A program made the position numbers and the translations under genes. A DNA stretch of 42,007 nucleotides from positions 2,561,995 to 2,604,001 of the forward strand of contig BFEA01000154.1 of assembly GCA_003427395.1 (NCBI GenBank). Direction: 5' to 3'. Source of the DNA: Chara braunii. Taxonomy: Eukaryota; Streptophyta; Charophyceae; Charales; Characeae. Positions 41,909 through 42,007 of the stretch are shown one piece after another (the stretch's first letter is position 1; every line of letters starts with the position of its first letter). The notes under the pieces were generated by a model that saw only the letters and a program-made list of their open reading frames with translations, ran no database searches and was not told where the DNA came from.

Positions 41909-42007
41909 TGACACTTCGGGGCAGAGGCGTCACTAAAGACCCCCAGAAGAGCCTCAGGTTAGATGGCTTTCAGTTAGATGGCTTCCTCCACAGACGCCAA
42001 TCAGAGT

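Overview
This is nuclear eukaryotic DNA from the green-plant lineage and is almost entirely transposable elements; I see no convincing single-copy host gene. A U6 snRNA-derived segment has the plant-type 3' end (GACACGCATAAATCGAGA followed by a T run), and one element uses a TGGCGCC-type primer binding site common in plant Ty3/gypsy elements. The repeat style reminds me of a charophyte such as Chara, but that is recollection and was not checked.

Layout: 1-1490 is low-complexity DNA with a U2 snRNA 5' fragment. 2118-5183 (-) is a decayed, 5'-truncated LINE. 5287-19249 (-) is a Ty3/gypsy element, gypsy-1, read right to left as 5' LTR, PBS, gag, protease, RT, RNase H and integrase. Its 5' LTR is unusually large (about 7.0 kb, 12235-19249). 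19460-20454 (+) is a decayed gag. 20455-22494 is an LTR-like segment encoding a small 'CEWD' protein. About 22495-29545 (-) is a second gypsy element, gypsy-2, with gag, integrase and a third ORF but no RT. 30307-37022 (+) is a solo copy of the giant LTR in the opposite orientation, so the two copies form a 7-kb palindrome with an 11-kb spacer. It interrupts a second, diverged CEWD segment (30053-30306 plus 37023-39455). 39456-42007 holds microsatellites, a minisatellite and tRNA-like retroposons.

Most interesting system: the giant LTR is a coding LTR. Its U3 part carries two tandem ORFs (170 and 183 codons). Each ATG directly follows a splice-acceptor-like AG, and a consensus donor (CAG|GTAAGT) lies about 2.8 kb upstream. 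U3 also holds a sense-oriented 3' half of U6 snRNA, a train of near-perfect hairpins, 54-bp and 40-bp tandem repeats, and a TATA box about 610 bp from the LTR end. In a full element the 3' LTR copy would place these ORFs downstream of pol, where retroviruses keep spliced accessory genes. A second, unrelated LTR-like family in the window also carries an ORF, the CEWD protein, conserved between two strongly diverged copies.
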